Origin: Leptobrachium leishanense
Lineage: Eukaryota; Chordata; Amphibia; Anura; Megophryidae
Direction of reading: 5' to 3'
DNA length: 64,000 bases
Assembly: GCA_009667805.1 (NCBI GenBank)
Contig: CM019069.1
Coordinates: 55,928,422 to 55,992,421, forward strand
Positions 24,768 to 35,859 of this stretch are shown piece by piece (the stretch's first letter is position 1; the number at the start of each line of letters is the position of its first letter). The notes beneath the pieces are model-generated. The model searched no databases. It was not told the DNA's origin and saw only the letters and a list, made by a program, of their open reading frames with translations. The position numbers were made by a program, and so were the translations under genes.

Positions 24768-26416
24768 CAGTCAGGTCCAGAAATATTGGGACATCGACAC
24801 AATTCTAACATCTTTGGCTCTATACACCACCACAATGGAGTTGGAATGAAACAAACACAATGTGCTTTAACTGCAGACTGTCAGCTTTAATTTGAGGGTA
24901 TGTACATCCAACTCAGGTGAACGGTGTAGGACTTACAGCAGCATGCAGATGTGCCTCCCACTTTTTAAGGGACCAAAAGTAATGGGACAGAATAATAATC
25001 ATAAATCAAACTTTCCCTTCTTAATACTTGGTTGCAAATCCTTTGCAGTCAATCACAGCCTGAAGTCTGGACCGCATAGACATCACCAGACGCTGGGTTT
25101 CATCCCTGGTGATGCTCTGCCAGGCCTCTACTGCAACTGTCTTCAGTTCCTGCTTGTTCTTGGGGCATTTTCCCTTCAGTTTTGTCTTCAGCAAGTGAAA
25201 TGCATGCTCAATAGGATTCAGGTCAGGTGATTGACTTGGCCATTGCATATCATTCCACTTCTGTCCCTTCAAAAACTCTCTGGTTGCTTTTGCAGTATGC
25301 TTTGGGTCATTGTCCATCTGCACTGTGAAGCGCCGTCCAATGAGTTCTGCAGCATTTGGCTGAATGTGAGCAGATAATATTGCCCGAAACACTTCAGAAT
25401 TCATCCTGGCGCTTTTGTCAGCAATCACATCATCAATAAATACAAGAGAACCAGTTCCATTGGCAGCCATACATGCCCACGCCATGACACTACCACCACC
25501 ATGCTTCACTGATGAGGTGGTATGCTTAGGATCATGAGCAGTTCCTTTCCTTCTCCATACTCTTCTCTTCCCATCACTCTGGTAGAAGTTGATCTTGGTC
25601 TCATCTGTCCATAGGATCTTGTTCCAGAACTGTGAAGGCTTTGTTAGGTGTTGTTTGGCAAACTCTAATCTGGCCTTCCTGTTTTTGAGGCTCACCAATG
25701 GTTTACATCTTGTGGTGAACCCTCTGTATTCACTCTGGTGAAGTCTTCTCTTGATTGTTGACTTTGACACACATACACCTACCTCCTGGAGAGTGTTCTT
25801 GATCTGGCCAACTGTTGTGAAGGGTGTTTTCTTCACCAGGGAAAGAATTCTTCGGTCATCCACCACAATTGTTTTCCGTGGTCTCCTGGGTCTTTTGGTG
25901 TTGCTGAGCTCACCGGTGCGTTCCTTCTTTTTGAGAATGTTGCAAACAGTTGTTTTGGCCATGCCTAATGTTCTTGCTATCTCTCTGATGGGTTTGTTTT
26001 GTTTCTTCAGCCTAATGATGGCTTGCTTCACTGATAGTGACAGCTCTTTGGATCTCATCTTGATAGTTGACAGCAACAGATTCCAAATGCAAATAGCACA
26101 CTTGAAATGAACTCTGGGCCTTTAATCTGCACATTGTAATTGGGGTAATGAGGGAATATCACACACCTGGCCATGGAACAGGTGAGAAGCCAATTGTCCC
26201 ATTACTTTTGGTCCCTTAACAAGTGGGAGGCACATCTGCAAACTACTGTAAGTCCTACACCATTCACCTGAGTTGGATGTACATACCCTCAAATTAAAGC
26301 TGACAGTCTGCAGTTAAAGCACATTGTGTTTGTTTCATTCCAACTCCATTGTGGTGGTGTATAGAGTCAAAGATGTTAGAATTGTGTCGATGTCCCAATA
26401 TTTCTGGACCTGACTG
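24768..26416 (-). mobile_element. Intact Tc1 transposon
   Basis: A 1649-bp element flanked by TA (24766-24767 and 26417-26418). Inverted repeats of about 225 bp begin CAGTCAGGTCCAGAAATATT and contain an inner CCCATTACTTTTGGTCCCTT-type repeat, the IR/DR arrangement. It encodes one uninterrupted transposase on the minus strand. Confidence 0.95.
25021..26076 (-). CDS. Tc1 transposase, DD34E, apparently intact
   Basis: Cut-and-paste transposase acting in the nucleus on the element's own inverted repeats. It is 351 codons long (Tc1 family members are usually about 340); Met7 (MRSKELSLSVKQ) is the likelier start. Residues 10-60 form the first helix-turn-helix. RPRRPRK (about 62-68) is the GRPR-like linker and nuclear localisation region, and a second helix-turn-helix spans about 70-120. 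Catalytic residues are D158 (WTDET), D255 (MDNDPKH) and E290 (DLNPIE), with 34 residues between the last two. The glycine-rich GGGSVMAW box (193-200) is present. No stop or frameshift is seen, so this copy is a candidate for activity. No promoter can be pointed to beyond the inverted repeat itself. Confidence 0.95.
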   Translation of the reverse strand: MLSTIKMRSKELSLSVKQAIIRLKKQNKPIREIARTLGMAKTTVCNILKKKERTGELSNTKRPRRPRKTIVVDDRRILSLVKKTPFTTVGQIKNTLQEVGVCVSKSTIKRRLHQSEYRGFTTRCKPLVSLKNRKARLEFAKQHLTKPSQFWNKILWTDETKINFYQSDGKRRVWRRKGTAHDPKHTTSSVKHGGGSVMAWACMAANGTGSLVFIDDVIADKSARMNSEVFRAILSAHIQPNAAELIGRRFTVQMDNDPKHTAKATREFLKGQKWNDMQWPSQSPDLNPIEHAFHLLKTKLKGKCPKNKQELKTVAVEAWQSITRDETQRLVMSMRSRLQAVIDCKGFATKY

Positions 26417-27324
26417 TATAATATGTCTGGGTCATATAATAAAATGTGGCTTCAAATAACGTTTAAACATGATGAGCAAAACCGGTAAAAATGAGCTCAG
26501 CAGTCAGCACACAGGCGTGAAATGGCTTAGCAGCGAAGGGGTTAATAATAATATAATAGTAAAAAAAAATTCGATTTTTTATTGCCAAAAAAATGCCTAA
26601 AAATATAAAGAAAAGAGACTTTTTGCTGCAGATTAAAATAATAAATGGTTTAACCCCTTAGTGACCGGGCGGTTTTACACGAATCCGTCCGTTCGTGACC
26701 GCTGCTGTTTTTACGTTTCTGCGCTCTTAGTGTTTACGTCAAATTTTCCTCTTACTCGTTTATGTAACCCACACATATTTTACACTGTTTTTCTCGTCAC
26801 TAAATGGACTTTATAAAGATACCATTTTTTTCATCATTTCATATAATTTACTATAAAAAATATTGTGAAATATGACACAAAAATTGAAAAAACACCACTT
26901 TTTCGAACTTTGACCCCCAAAATTTCTTATGTATCAACAACCGTCAAAAAAAATTTATTCTTTAGTAGTTTCTAAATTTAGTACTGAGTTTAGCAATACC
27001 CAATGTTTACATATTCCTCGCTTTTTTCCTTATTTTATGCAACAATAAGTGCAAGTAGCACTTTGCCATTTCCAAAGAGTTTATTTTCAAAACTAGTGAT
27101 AGTGACATTGTAACACTGATATCTGTCACTAATTCCTGAATAACCCTCCACATATACATATTTTTTTAAAGTACACAAATCAAGGTATTAAACTTGGGGT
27201 ATTTTGACTCTTTCCATGCAAACCATTTTACCACAAATCTATGCCAAAGTTTGAGAAAAAAAAAATTTGGTGATTTTTTTTTTTGAACGCAACTTAAGAA
27301 TACATGTACTGTGAACTTTAAGGT

Positions 27325-28924
27325 TTACTGCCAAAAAGCACCCCAAAATATGTTCAGCAACATCTTCTGAGTAAATTGATACCACCCAAGTATAGGTATG
27401 TCGGGTCATTTGGGGGCTAAAAGGCCTTATTTGGGGGGTGCGCATTTCAGTTTTCCAACTTGGAATTTTCACATTTCGTCATCATGCACCCATGTCCTAT
27501 TTGGGACATTTTTGAAGCCGGCCAAAGTAATTTACCCCCATCAAACTATATTTTTAGAAAGGGCACACCCTGGGGTGCTTCAAAGAGTTGTATTTTAACA
27601 CTTTCCATGCACTAGCTCTATGTCAAACTTTCAGGTAGTCACTTTTTGTGTTATTTTTTTACACACATTGTACTTTAGGCATGAATTGTCAAATCCAGTT
27701 ATGGGTTACTGCCAAAAAACACCCCAAAATATGTTCAGCAACATCTTCTGAGTAAATTGATACCACCCATGTATAGGTATGTCGGGTCATTTGGGGGCTA
27801 ATAGGCCTTATTTGGGGGGTGCGCATTTCAGTTTTCCAACTTGGAATTTTCACATTTCGTCATCATGCACCCATGTCCTATTTGGGACATTTTTGAAGCC
27901 GGCCAAAGTAATTTACCCCCATCAAACATATATTTTTAGAAAGGGCACACCCTGGGGTGCTTCAAAGAGTTGTATTTTAACACTTTCCATGCACTAGCTC
28001 TATGTCAAACTTTCAGGTAGTCACTTTTTGTGTTATTTTTTCACACACATTGTACTTTAGGCATGAATTGTCAAATCCAGTTATGGGTTACTGCCAAAAA
28101 ACACCCCAAAATATGTTCAGCAACATCTTCTGAGTAAATTGATACCAACCCATGTATAGGTATGTCGGGTCATTTGGGGGCTAATAGGCTTATTTGGGGG
28201 GTGCGCATTTCAGTATTCCAACTTGGAATTTTCACATTTCGTCATCATGCACCCATGTCCTATTTGGGACATTTTTTGAAGCTGGCCAAAGTAATTTACC
28301 CCCATCAAACCATATATTTTTAGAAAGGGCACACCCTAGGGTGCTTCAAAGAGTTGTATTTTAACACTTTCCATGCACTAGCTCTATGTCAAACTTTCAG
28401 GTAGTCACTTTTTGTGTTATTTTTTCACACACATTGTACTTTAGGCATGAATTGTCAAATCCAGTTATGGGTTACTGCCAAAAAACACCCCAAAATATGT
28501 TCAGCAACATCTTCTGAGTAAATTGATACCACCCATGTATAGGTATGTCGGGTCATTTGGGGGCTAATAGGCCTTATTTGGGGGGTGCGCATTTCAGTTT
28601 TCCAACTTGGAATTTTCACATTTCGTCATCATGCACCCATGTCCTATTTGGGACATTTTTGAAGCCGGCCAAAGTAATTTACCCCCATCAAACCATATAT
28701 TTTTAGAAAGGGCACACCCTAGGGTGCTTCAAAGAGTTGTATTTTAACACTTTCCATGCACTAGCTCTATGTCAAACTTTCAGGTAGTCACTTTTTGTGT
28801 TATTTTTTCACACACATTGTACTTTAGGCATGAATTGTCAAATCCAGTTATGGTTACTGCCAAAAAACACCCCAAAATATGTTCAGCAACATCTTCTGAG
28901 TAAATTGATACCACCCATATATAG
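27325..28924 (+). repeat. Tandem array, ~382-bp unit, 4.2 copies
   Basis: Starts of the repeated TTACTGCCAAAAA motif lie at 27325 (TTTACTGCC form), 27706, 28088, 28472 and 28854, giving spacings of 381-384 bp. Units are over 95% alike by eye. A more diverged partial unit precedes the array. Confidence 0.95.
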
Positions 28925-29193
28925 ATTTGTTCTGTTGTTTTTGGGGTGCTACGCCAATCTTTGACATGTGCTTGTCAATTTTCTAATTTGACATACAGTA
29001 TCTTCTTTGCTTATCTTCTTTTTAGGGGCCTTTTTACATACCCCAGTTTTATGAACGTGCATATATTTGGTAAGCTAACACCCCAAAGTATTGTAAATGG
29101 AGTGTTTTTATGCTATGGATGCAACCGTTTGCTCCAAACAATTGGATACAGTTTGGTGGTCATTTTTCATTTTCACACCCACATCAGTTTTGG

Positions 29194-30860
29194 ACTGTGA
29201 TTTAGGAGACACTGTTGTTTGTTACTGCATGAAAACTCTCCAGGTTGTTTTCTGCACGATCTCCTGAGTACACCCATGCCCCCCATGCATAGGTTTGCCA
29301 GGATTTTGGGAAGGTTCAAATACAATTTTTATGACTTTGTCATTGGAGTTGAAATTGAGATTATTTCTTCAACTAGGCCTATCTTTGGTTTTGGGTCTAC
29401 CGCATACCCCGGTTTGAATTATTGCCAGAAAATTGTTTATATTTGTTATGTTGGCACCCTAAGGTATTGCATATGGAGTGCTTTGATGCCATGGATGCAA
29501 CGGTTTTAGCCCAAAACATTTGAGAAGGTGTGTGGTGTAATTTTTCAATTTTCAGATTTTTACGCCCACAGTAGTTTTGGACTGTGATTTAGGAGACACT
29601 GTTGTTTGTTACTGCATGAAAACTCTCCAGGTTGTTTTCTGCAAGATCTCCTGAGTACACCCATGCCCCCCATGCATAGGTTTGCCAGGATTTTGGGAAG
29701 GTTCAAATACAATTTTTATGACTTTGTCATTGGAGTTGAAATTGAGATTATTTCTTCAGCTAGGCCTAGCTTTGGTTTTGGGTCTACCGCATACCCCAGT
29801 TTGAATTATTGCCAGAAAATTGTTTATATTTGTTATGTTGACACCCCAAGGTATTGCATATGGAGTGCTTTGATGCCATGGATGCAACGGTTTTAGCCCA
29901 AAACATTTGAGAAGGTGTGTGGTGTAATTTTTCAATTTTCAGATTTTTACGCCCACAGTAGTTTTGGACTGTGATTTAGGAGACACTGTTGTTTGCTACT
30001 GCATGAAAACTCTCCAGGTTGTTTTCTGCAAGGTCTCCTGAGTACACCCATGCCCCCCATGCATAGGTTTGCCAGGATTTTGGGAAGGTTCAAATACAAT
30101 TTTTATGACTTTGTCATTGGAGTTGAAATTGAGATTATTTCTTCAGCTAGGCCTATCTTTGGTTTTGGGTCTACCGCATACCCCAGTTTGAATTATTGCC
30201 AGAAAATTGTTTATATTTGTTATGTTGGCACCCTAAGGTATTGCATATGGAGTGCTTTGATGCCATGGATGCAACGGTTTTAGCCCAAAACATTTGAGAA
30301 GGTGTGTGGTGTAATTTTTCAATTTTCAGATTTTTACGCCCACAGTAGTTTTGGACTGTGATTTAGGAGACACTGTTGTTTGTTACTGCATGAAAACTCT
30401 CCAGGTTGTTTTCTGCAAGGTCTCCTGAGTACACCCATGCCCCCCATGCATAGGTTTGCCAGGATTTTGGGAAGGTTCAAATACAATTTTTATGACTTTG
30501 TCATTGGAGTTGAAATTGAGATTATTTCTTCAGCTAGGCCTATCTTTGGTTTTGGGTCTACCGCATACCCCAGTTTGAATTATTGCCAGAAAATTGTTTA
30601 TATTTGTTATGTTGGCACCCTAAGGTATTGCATATGGAGTGCTTTGATGCCATGGATGCAACGGTTTTAGCCCAAAACATTTGAGAAGGTGTGTGGTGTA
30701 ATTTTTCAATTTTCAGATTTTTACGCCCACAGTAGTTTTGGACTGTGATTTAGGAGACACTGTTGTTTGTTACTGCATGAAAACTCTCCAGGTTGTTTTC
30801 TGCAAGATCTCCTGAGTACACCCATGCCCCCCATGCATAGGTGTGCAAAGATTTTGGCAA
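29194..30860 (+). repeat. Tandem array, 387-bp unit, 4.3 copies
   Basis: The motif GATTTAGGAGACACTGTTGT recurs near 29198, 29585, 29972, 30359 and 30746, exactly 387 bp apart. 387 is a multiple of three, so a 96-codon frame is repeated four times; it is not a supported gene. Segments such as CTCCTGAGTACACCCATG resemble CTTCTGAGTAAATTGATACC of the preceding array, suggesting a distant common origin. Confidence 0.95.
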
Positions 30861-30879
30861 AATACAGCACCAATTGTAG

Positions 30880-31570
30880 AACATAAAAATGTACGAATAA
30901 AATGTAAAAGTCTGGTGCCTGTCAAACTGGGGATGCTCTCTAGGGGGGCACAGGCTGTTGTCACTGAAGTGCATGAAACGCAAAATGTTTTCATACCTTC
31001 TACGTGACATTGATTGGGGGTAAATGGGGGTAGAGCAGATGGGGCTACTGCTCCAGTAGGAGCGAATTGAGGGCTTCTTTATGATGCCCTCAGCATAGTA
31101 AGTGCCCAGAATTTCAGAAATTCTGGCACATCTAGCGGGGTCCATTGCTGCCTTGCCAAGTAGGAGTCTGGCTTCGCAGCACAATGCTGATGGGCATACA
31201 GATTTGATTGGGCCACGATGTGGCCCAACAAATCATCCCCCATAAACACCTGCAAAAACTGTGTGGCGGTAAATCCTGCAACATCAATATTGATGCCAGG
31301 ATTTGCCGTGAAAGGAGGGATATCTGGCCTCTGGCGATGAGGCACTACCCACTCCTCAGCTGGAGCTGTGCGTCTCCTGCTGGCAGGTGGTGACCCAGGA
31401 TCTGCATCAGAAACATCACTAGATACATCAGCCAGCGTAGATAATGTATCTAGCGACGTCTCTGAGCAGTTAGCGGGGTCGAAATGAGGGTCTGAGTCTG
31501 ACGCAGATGCCTCAGATTCTGACGCCAGGATGGCATATGCCTCCTCGGCGCTGTACACCCTCTCAGACAT
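30880..31570 (-). pseudogene. piggyBac transposase, N-terminal part, truncated and frameshifted
   Basis: The start at 31570 (MSERVYSAEEAYAILASESE) is followed by an acidic, Ser-rich N-terminus typical of piggyBac-derived transposases. Next come GFTATQFLQVFMGDDLLGHI and the YAHQH segment, then WTPLDVPEFLKFWALTML. A one-base frameshift near 31085-31095 moves the reading to the frame with GIIKKPSIRSYWSSSP, MSRRRYENILRFMHFSDN and QFDRH, the well-conserved middle of the family. Similarity ends near 30880, before the region of the catalytic aspartates, where the last unit of the 387-bp array begins. The protein therefore lacks its catalytic core and cannot be active. The family call rests on these motifs. 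Confidence 0.82.
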
Positions 31571-32004
31571 TATATATAATAGATTATAAAATTTTATAAT
31601 TATTATAATATATATAAGCGGATTGTTGGTTCTTAGAAGAACCATTGGGTTTCACAAGAAAATACAAATAAACACCTAAATCTCTCTAAATCCCTCTAAA
31701 CCTGCCTCAATTCTTCTAAATCTCCCTAAAATCTCTCTAAATCTGCCTCAATTTTTCTAATCTCACTAAATCTCACTAAAATCTCTAACCTGTCAAATCT
31801 GATCTCTCTCTCTCGCTCACCAAAACACAAGTGAGGAGAGGGAGGGAGAATCACAGAGGTCAGAGCCAATATTTACAAAATATTGACCTGACCTGACAAA
31901 TTAGAAATTTTATTTTGATTTTTTCTAACTTCTGATTGGATGTTGCTAGCCTGCCTCTCTGATGACGCAGGCTAGGAACATCCCACTCAGCCCCAAGATG
32001 ACCC

Positions 32005-32388
32005 TGCCCTTAGAACCCTAACCCTAGCCCTACCCCTAACCCTACCCCTAACCCTACCCCTAACCCTAACCCTACCCCTACCCCTAACCCTAACCCTAAC
32101 CCTAACCCTACCCCTAACCCTAACCCTAACCCTACCCCTAACCCTACCCCTAACCCTACCCCTACCCCTAACCCTAACCCTAACCCTAACCCTACCCCTA
32201 ACCCTAACCCTAACCCTAACCCTACCCCTACCCCTAACCCTACCCTAACCCTACCCCTAACCCTAACCCTAACCCTAACCCTAACCCTACCCCTAACCCT
32301 AACCCTAACCCTAACCCTACCCCTAACCCTACCCTAACCCTACCCTAACCCTACCCCTAACCCTAACCCTAACCCTACCCCTAACCGT
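32005..32388. repeat. Telomere-like array, CCCTAA with CCCCTA variants
   Basis: About 385 bp made of CCCTAA and CCCCTA hexamers in irregular order (GAACCCTAACCCTAGCCC to CCCTAACCGTCAG). It lies inside the TTAA-flanked element, so it is interstitial and travels with a transposon. Confidence 0.93.
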
Positions 32389-32460
32389 CAGTTTATTTTA
32401 TTTATTTTTTTTTACTTTTTATTTTACTTTTTTTTTCACTTTTTTTTACACTTTTTTTTA

Positions 32461-32955
32461 CTCTGCTGGGTGCCTTGATCCCTCGAGGCACCCAGCAGAG
32501 CACCTGATCACTGATGTGATCGTTTTTGTACTGAGTGCCACGATACCTCGTGGCACTCAGTACTTCCTGCCGCTACCGGAAGTGATCGCTCGGGGGAGCG
32601 ATCACGGACGGACCGGCGGCAGGTAAGCATATTGCAAGGATGCCTCGATGTCGAGGCATCCTTGTAATATACTCAGAGCAGCTGGAAGCGATACCGATCG
32701 CTTCCAGCGCTCTCTAGAAGTGCCGGGCACCTCTCCGGTGAAACCGGATGTTGATCGCTCCCGGGGAGCGATCACATGGTGCCCGGCACTTCTAAACGCC
32801 ATTGCACGGCTGCCTGGACTCCCAGGCAGCCTGCAATGGCGTTTGAGCTGCTGGAAGCGATCCGATCGCTTCCAGCGCTCAAAAAACGGCAGGACGTACC
32901 ATGTACGTCAGCGGGTCTAAGAGAGACCCGCTGCAATGACGTACATGGTACGTCC
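32461..32955. repeat. Run of consecutive perfect hairpins
   Basis: At least nine inverted repeats lie one after another: 32461-32500, 32529-32562, 32582-32605, 32636-32663, 32681-32708, 32716-32731 with 32778-32793 (enclosing two smaller ones), 32794-32844, 32850-32876 and 32891-32955. Arms are 10-28 bp with short loops. GCTGGAAGCGAT and GTGATCGCTC each recur. Confidence 0.93.
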
Positions 32956-33199
32956 TCGGTCCTTAAGGGGTTAACAAATATTGGATAAAAACAGGAATAA
33001 TTTTTACATGAAATCCTATGGGATTCACCTGATTAAACCTGCCAAATGAAACCACCAAACATCAGGGCATTACTCTGACATTTCAGTGCTTTTCAATGTT
33101 CTCTGAATAGATTAACCATTGCTTTTCTATGGGGATTTCACTGCTGCTGAAGATCGCCATATTTCGCTGGTAATTCGCCAATTCAATATCACAAAAAAA

Positions 33200-34483
33200 C
33201 AGTTCATTCTTGTCAATCGCTGACATTCGTAATGCAATTTGAGTGCCCAATTAGCATTCTATAATCAGTACACTTATATTATGTATAGTATTCATAGATT
33301 TCTAGTTTAAAAAGTATATATTTTGAAATAATTCACTACTTACAAGGGTTGTGGTGGAAGACAAAATATGAGATAAAAAACCTCCACGCTATAATTAATT
33401 AAGTTTATTATTGCAGAAGCCACTTGCACATCACAGCAATTCAAAGAACTGCATCCCAGAGCTCCTGTGCTACATTCCACATATGCAGCAAGGAACTCTG
33501 GGTAAGATATGCAAATGACATCTGTCTCACTTTTTTTGCATCCTGGGTCTGCTTTCACACAGAACCCTTACGTAAATCAATGCCATGCCATACTAGATGG
33601 CTTTTTTTTTTTAAGCAGAGAACAGGTTTATGCAACTGGTCAAAGCCACTCCTAGGACAGCACTGTTTCGGGTTTATTGGACCCTCATCAGCAGGAGCTA
33701 GGCATGATGACCAGTATAATTCACATAATAAACAGTGTTGAATCCCAGTCTGTAATTTTGATTACAAATTGAAAAATTAATATCCATGTTTAAGATTAAT
33801 ATTAATGTTCTGACCTGAGACAATGCTTTATTATCTTTGCGTAGAGCAAAAAACGATTATGCAACAAATGGATACAGACAATGGGATGTATTATATGCCT
33901 TCCCTCCAGAACACATGGGGAGTTCAACATCATTGTTAAACAATGAACTGCAAAGAACAGACAATGTAATTGGGCCAAAACAGCAGAGACGGCAACAAAA
34001 CTGTATACTTTCTGCTTTTCTTCCAATTTCTTTTTCATTAAAATGTACAGTTTTCTTGTGAAATCCCCACAATTCCAAGCTCTGAGAACTAACCATATCT
34101 TTGGAAGATACTGTGTATATTTAACAAGCAAGAGCTTTAAAGATTAAACCAAAATTCGGTACCTAGAGAAAAAGGGAAAGGTAATGAATAAAACAAATGA
34201 TACGGACGTAGGTACTGAGACTGTAATTTGAATAGTTAATATCAATTTAAGAAAAAGACAAACATTACAGAGAATGCCAAACCGAGCCAAATGATAACGA
34301 AAATGATTTACAGGGAGAAACTATTTTTACAATAAGATAAATGAGAAATTTATCAGGAAAAAATGAAAATAATTTAAAGGAAAAAAAATAACATCTTGAA
34401 ATGGAAAAAATAGTGAGTAAATATAAGAATGGCTAAAAGATTAAAGAAAGTTTAAGGTGGTGTTCAAATAGGCTTACCAAATC
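33200..34483. other. Unassigned sequence
   Basis: The stretch 33640-33720 (CACTGTTTCGGGTTTATTGG, CCTCATCAGCAGGAG) looks like a dispersed repeat of a type common in amphibians. The rest is unassigned and has no coding signal. Confidence 0.3.
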
Positions 34484-34486
34484 TAA

Positions 34487-35195
34487 GGGCCACATTACGG
34501 TCTTCACGCTAAAACGGGAACGCTAAGGAGGAAAACATGCACCTGCAGGATTCTCCTTAGCGCCCCCGCTCTAGCGTGATATTACGGTGCAGGCGCTAAA
34601 CAAGCAGTCTGCTGAGTAACATAGCACTAAGGCTCAGGATACTCGAGGCAGCACTAAGCGCCGCCGTGACCATCCCTTCCATGGAGTCCATAGGACTCCA
34701 TCGAGGCTTCCACTGCCAGTCACATTACGTGCAGTATCTCGCCTCTCGCGAGATCCGGCAGGTCGGCGGAGTGATTGCAGAGGGAGACTGGGGCACTTTT
34801 TCCCCCAGTCTCCCTCTGCTCCCAGGGGCAAGAAGAAATTGATCGAGCCGTCGTTCTTGCCGTGGGATGAGAGGTGAGTATGTGATTCTTGGGGGTTTTC
34901 CAGCTGGTGCTTTTTCAGCAGAATCAGTTAGCACTAGCTCCTAACTTTTCAGTTAACCGCAGCAGGGTGTAAGTAACATTAGGACTTTATAATCCTATCA
35001 TATAATGTTAAGCATAGGGAGCGCAAAGTACAGTAACCTCGCGCTAAAAAGAGCAAGATCTGAATCGCTAACATTTTTTTTAACCTATTAGTGTTCGGAT
35101 TGTAATATGGGCTGAAAGTGCTAGGTCTACTTAACCTAACGTTAACCCTCACACAGCTGGGTGCTAACGTTAGCGTTAAGAATATAATAGGGCCC
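34487..35195 (+). mobile_element. PIF/Harbinger-like element, GGGCCACATTACGG, TSD TAA
   Basis: A 709-bp element with inverted ends GGGCCACATTACGG and GAATATAATAGGGCCC and TAA on both sides (34484-34486 and 35196-35198). The interior matches 19912-20642 (GGAGTCCATAGGACTCCATC, GCGAGATCCGG). Confidence 0.85.
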
Positions 35196-35678
35196 TAAAT
35201 CTCGGTGTCCCAGTAGTACCAGGATTATAGAAGGATTGTGAGTAAAACTACTTAGGATACAGTTCGGATCACTCCTGCACTCCCAGTCTCACGCAGAAAT
35301 ACAATGGCTGGTGCTCAGCCAACTTTCAATACAACAAGGTAGTACAAGGCCAGAACTCCAAGGACTTGAATAAAACAACAAACTGTATTAGATTACATAA
35401 AAAAATCAGTTTGACTTTTCAGCTCCCACATGGAGCTTTCATCAGTACACATAAAATATATACCGTATTTTTCGCTCCATAAGATGCACTTTCCCCCCCC
35501 AAAAAAAGTGGGGGGAAAGTGTGTGCGTCTTATGGAGTGAATACTGCAAAAACAGTGCACGTTGGGGCAGTGGCGTCGCAAGGTGGGGGCGGGGGGTGCG
35601 GCCCGCACCAGGTGACACCCGCCCATAGGGTGACACCGTCACCCTAAGGGCGGGTGTCTCACCCTGCGACGCAGTGTT

Positions 35679-35838
35679 CGGCTCCCTGCGAGAGTCCGAA
35701 GCTATGGAGCTTCAGCGCTCGACTGGGGGAACCACGTCACCAGCCGAGTTCACGTGAGATCGTGGCTGGTCACGTGGCTCCCCCAGGCGAGCGCCCAAGC
35801 TCCATGCTGCCGGACGCTCAGTGGGAGCCGAACACGCG
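35679..35838. repeat. Long imperfect palindrome
   Basis: GTTCGGCTCCC near 35677 pairs with GGGAGCCGAAC near 35823. Matching stretches run inward (GAGTCCG/CGGACGCTC, GGGGGAACCACGT/ACGTGGCTCCCCC) to a centre near 35755. It is related to the palindrome at 42687-42850. Confidence 0.75.
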
Positions 35839-35859
35839 GCGGCAGGAGGTGAGCTGGGG

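Larger units (their letters stand above)
23800..26545. mobile_element. TTAA-flanked element hosting an intact Tc1
   Basis: TTAA lies at both borders (23800-23803 and 26542-26545), with ends TTAACCACTTCGCTGCGGAG and, inverted, TTAACCCCTTCGCTGCTAAG. The interior has GACATCTTGGATGTCGGCC, a CTAGCTGCCAC inverted pair around 24240-24310, and GGCCTTTCCAATGATACC, as in the elements at 524-1678 and 56739-57667. Without the Tc1 it would be about 1.1 kb. Confidence 0.78.
26650..32974 (+). mobile_element. 6.3-kb composite piggyBac-like element
   Basis: TTAA lies at both borders (26650-26653 and 32971-32974), with ends CCCCTTAGTGACCGGGCGG and GGTCCTTAAGGGG, the same pair as in the ~1-kb elements at 524-1678 and 56739-57667. 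In order: a shared left arm to about 27000, an array of ~382-bp units, an array of 387-bp units, a truncated transposase on the minus strand, a telomere-like array, and a hairpin-rich right arm. The target TTAA is visible uninterrupted near 63737. This looks like an autonomous element that lost its catalytic region and filled with tandem repeats. Confidence 0.82.
23685..33110 (+). mobile_element. Outer Harbinger-like element, split by two TTAA elements
   Basis: The left end GAGTTATTCAGAGTGAGC and the right end near CTCTGAATAGATTAACC belong to the same family as 4033-4662 and 63136-64000. Only three pieces are this element itself: 23685-23799, 26546-26649 and 32975-33110. The piece before 26650 (GCAGATTAAAATAATAAATGG) and the piece after 32974 (GATAAAAACAGGAATAATTT) are adjacent, around one TTAA, in the related copy near 63715-63770. 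Confidence 0.72.

Noticed and set aside
29219..30670. Four identical 96-codon frames in tandem
   Set aside because: The 387-bp unit is divisible by three, so any open stretch repeats. No start context or family motif supports a gene.
31079..31645. A domesticated piggyBac-derived host gene
   Set aside because: It is frameshifted, lacks the catalytic region, and sits between element ends with TTAA.
32005..32388. Chromosome end
   Set aside because: The CCCTAA array has variant hexamers and ordinary transposon sequence on both sides.
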